This document shows, piece after piece, positions 63,509-64,000 of a DNA stretch of 64,000 bases; the stretch's first letter is position 1; every line of letters starts with the position of its first letter. This stretch comes from Castellaniella sp034675905 (lineage in GTDB: Bacteria > Pseudomonadota > Gammaproteobacteria > Burkholderiales > Burkholderiaceae_B). The stretch spans positions 682,001 to 746,000 of the forward strand of contig NZ_JAUCCV010000010.1 of assembly GCF_034675905.1 (NCBI RefSeq), in the 5' to 3' direction. The position numbers were made by a program, and so were the translations under genes. A model generated the notes under the pieces. It did no database searches. It was not told where the DNA came from and worked only from the letters and a program-made list of their open reading frames with translations.

Positions 63509-64000
63509 ATGAGCGAGCAACCCGATACCGAATTTACCCAGCAGGATGCGGATGCAGCCGTCGAAAATCTGATCGGCCTGTGGAAATCCGGGGGCACCTT
63601 GGCGCAGGCCATGGGGATCACCGCCCAGGAGTGCGAGGCGATGTATGCCCACGGTCATTCTCTGTATGCTCAGGGTAAATACAACGACGCCTTCAAGATC
63701 TTTGCCCAGCTGGTGAGCTATGACCACATGGATTCGCGCTATCAGCTAGCCCTGGCATCGGCCATGCAGATAACCCGGCGCTACGAAGAAGCCTTGCAGC
63801 AGTACGTCGTCGTGACAGTGATGCGGGTGGATGACCCTATCCCGGTCTTCCACAGCGCCGAGTGCCTGCTGGCCCTGGGACGCCCCCAGGAGGCCCGCGA
63901 ATCACTGGAGCTGATTATTGAATCCATGTGCAAGCCTGGCGAGCACGATGCCGTCAAGGCCCGTTCCGAGGCGTTGCTCAAGGCGATCAACGCAAAGACC
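63509..64000 (+). CDS. SycD/LcrH-family translocator chaperone (cut by window end)
   Basis: The first 164 codons run to the end of the window with no stop. The TPR pattern is that of SycD/LcrH/BcrH: GHSLYAQGKYNDAFKIFAQLVSYDH, then AMQITRRYEEALQQYVVV, then AECLLALGRPQEARESLELI. Family members are about 160-170 residues, so little is missing. AGGAG precedes the ATG. It should chaperone translocator proteins (BopB/BopD type) that presumably lie beyond the window. Confidence 0.85.
   Translation, partial: MSEQPDTEFTQQDADAAVENLIGLWKSGGTLAQAMGITAQECEAMYAHGHSLYAQGKYNDAFKIFAQLVSYDHMDSRYQLALASAMQITRRYEEALQQYVVVTVMRVDDPIPVFHSAECLLALGRPQEARESLELIIESMCKPGEHDAVKARSEALLKAINAKT

Noticed and set aside
40286..64000. 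Type III region as a recently inserted island
   Set aside because: No integrase, flanking tRNA, direct repeats or insertion sequence were seen, and GC content looks like the rest of the window.

Overview
The window looks like chromosome of a betaproteobacterium of the Alcaligenaceae, related to Bordetella and Achromobacter. The reasons are the high GC content, the gene order around rpoB and rpsL, mnmG-rsmG-parA-parB beside a putative origin, and a Bordetella-type (bsc/btr) type III secretion locus. No insertion sequence, prophage or CRISPR array was seen.

Left part (1-25.4 kb, almost all minus strand) carries the translation and transcription machinery. Reading in the direction of transcription: tRNA-Tyr, tRNA-Gly, tRNA-Thr, tuf2, tRNA-Trp, secE, nusG, rplK, rplA, rplJ, rplL, rpoB, rpoC. 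A tail-to-tail aroQ/aroE pair follows, then rpsL, rpsG, fusA, tuf1, rpsJ, a strong terminator, and rplC-rplD-rplW-rplB-rpsS-rplV-rpsC-rplP-rpmC-rpsQ. The start of a lipoprotein gene lies at the very edge. The two tuf genes differ by one synonymous base as far as I could see.

Middle part (25.4-32.1 kb) is the origin and segregation region: parB, parA, rsmG, mnmG, three parS sites, a cold-shock gene, a YbdL-like aminotransferase, and a DnaA-box cluster that is a candidate oriC. Transcription on the left runs away from this point.

Housekeeping and accessory genes follow (32-40.2 kb): a calcineurin-like phosphoesterase, a solo Fic protein, an Aer-type receptor, two lipid-methyltransferase candidates, a two-component system and a COG4705 membrane protein.

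Right part (40.2-64 kb) is a type III secretion locus. One unit, sctW-sycN-like-sctX-sctY-sctV-sctD-sctE-sctF, runs leftward. Divergent from it are two tandem Bsp22-like filament/tip genes, a small gene and an SycD-family chaperone cut by the window end. Two large proteins sit next to CesT-type chaperones. One (916 aa) carries a SopB/IpgD-type phosphoinositide phosphatase motif; the other (853 aa) has no recognised catalytic motif. Their N-terminal regions look related. BtrU-like and BtrW-like partner-switching regulators, an ABC-type substrate-binding protein and an MFS protein fused to a sensor region lie between them. A shared promoter-like motif, GGAAC-N15-GTTACT, stands in front of three separate secretion transcription units and a weaker version in front of a fourth. 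It is a candidate target of an HrpL/BtrS-type ECF sigma factor, which is not encoded in this window.
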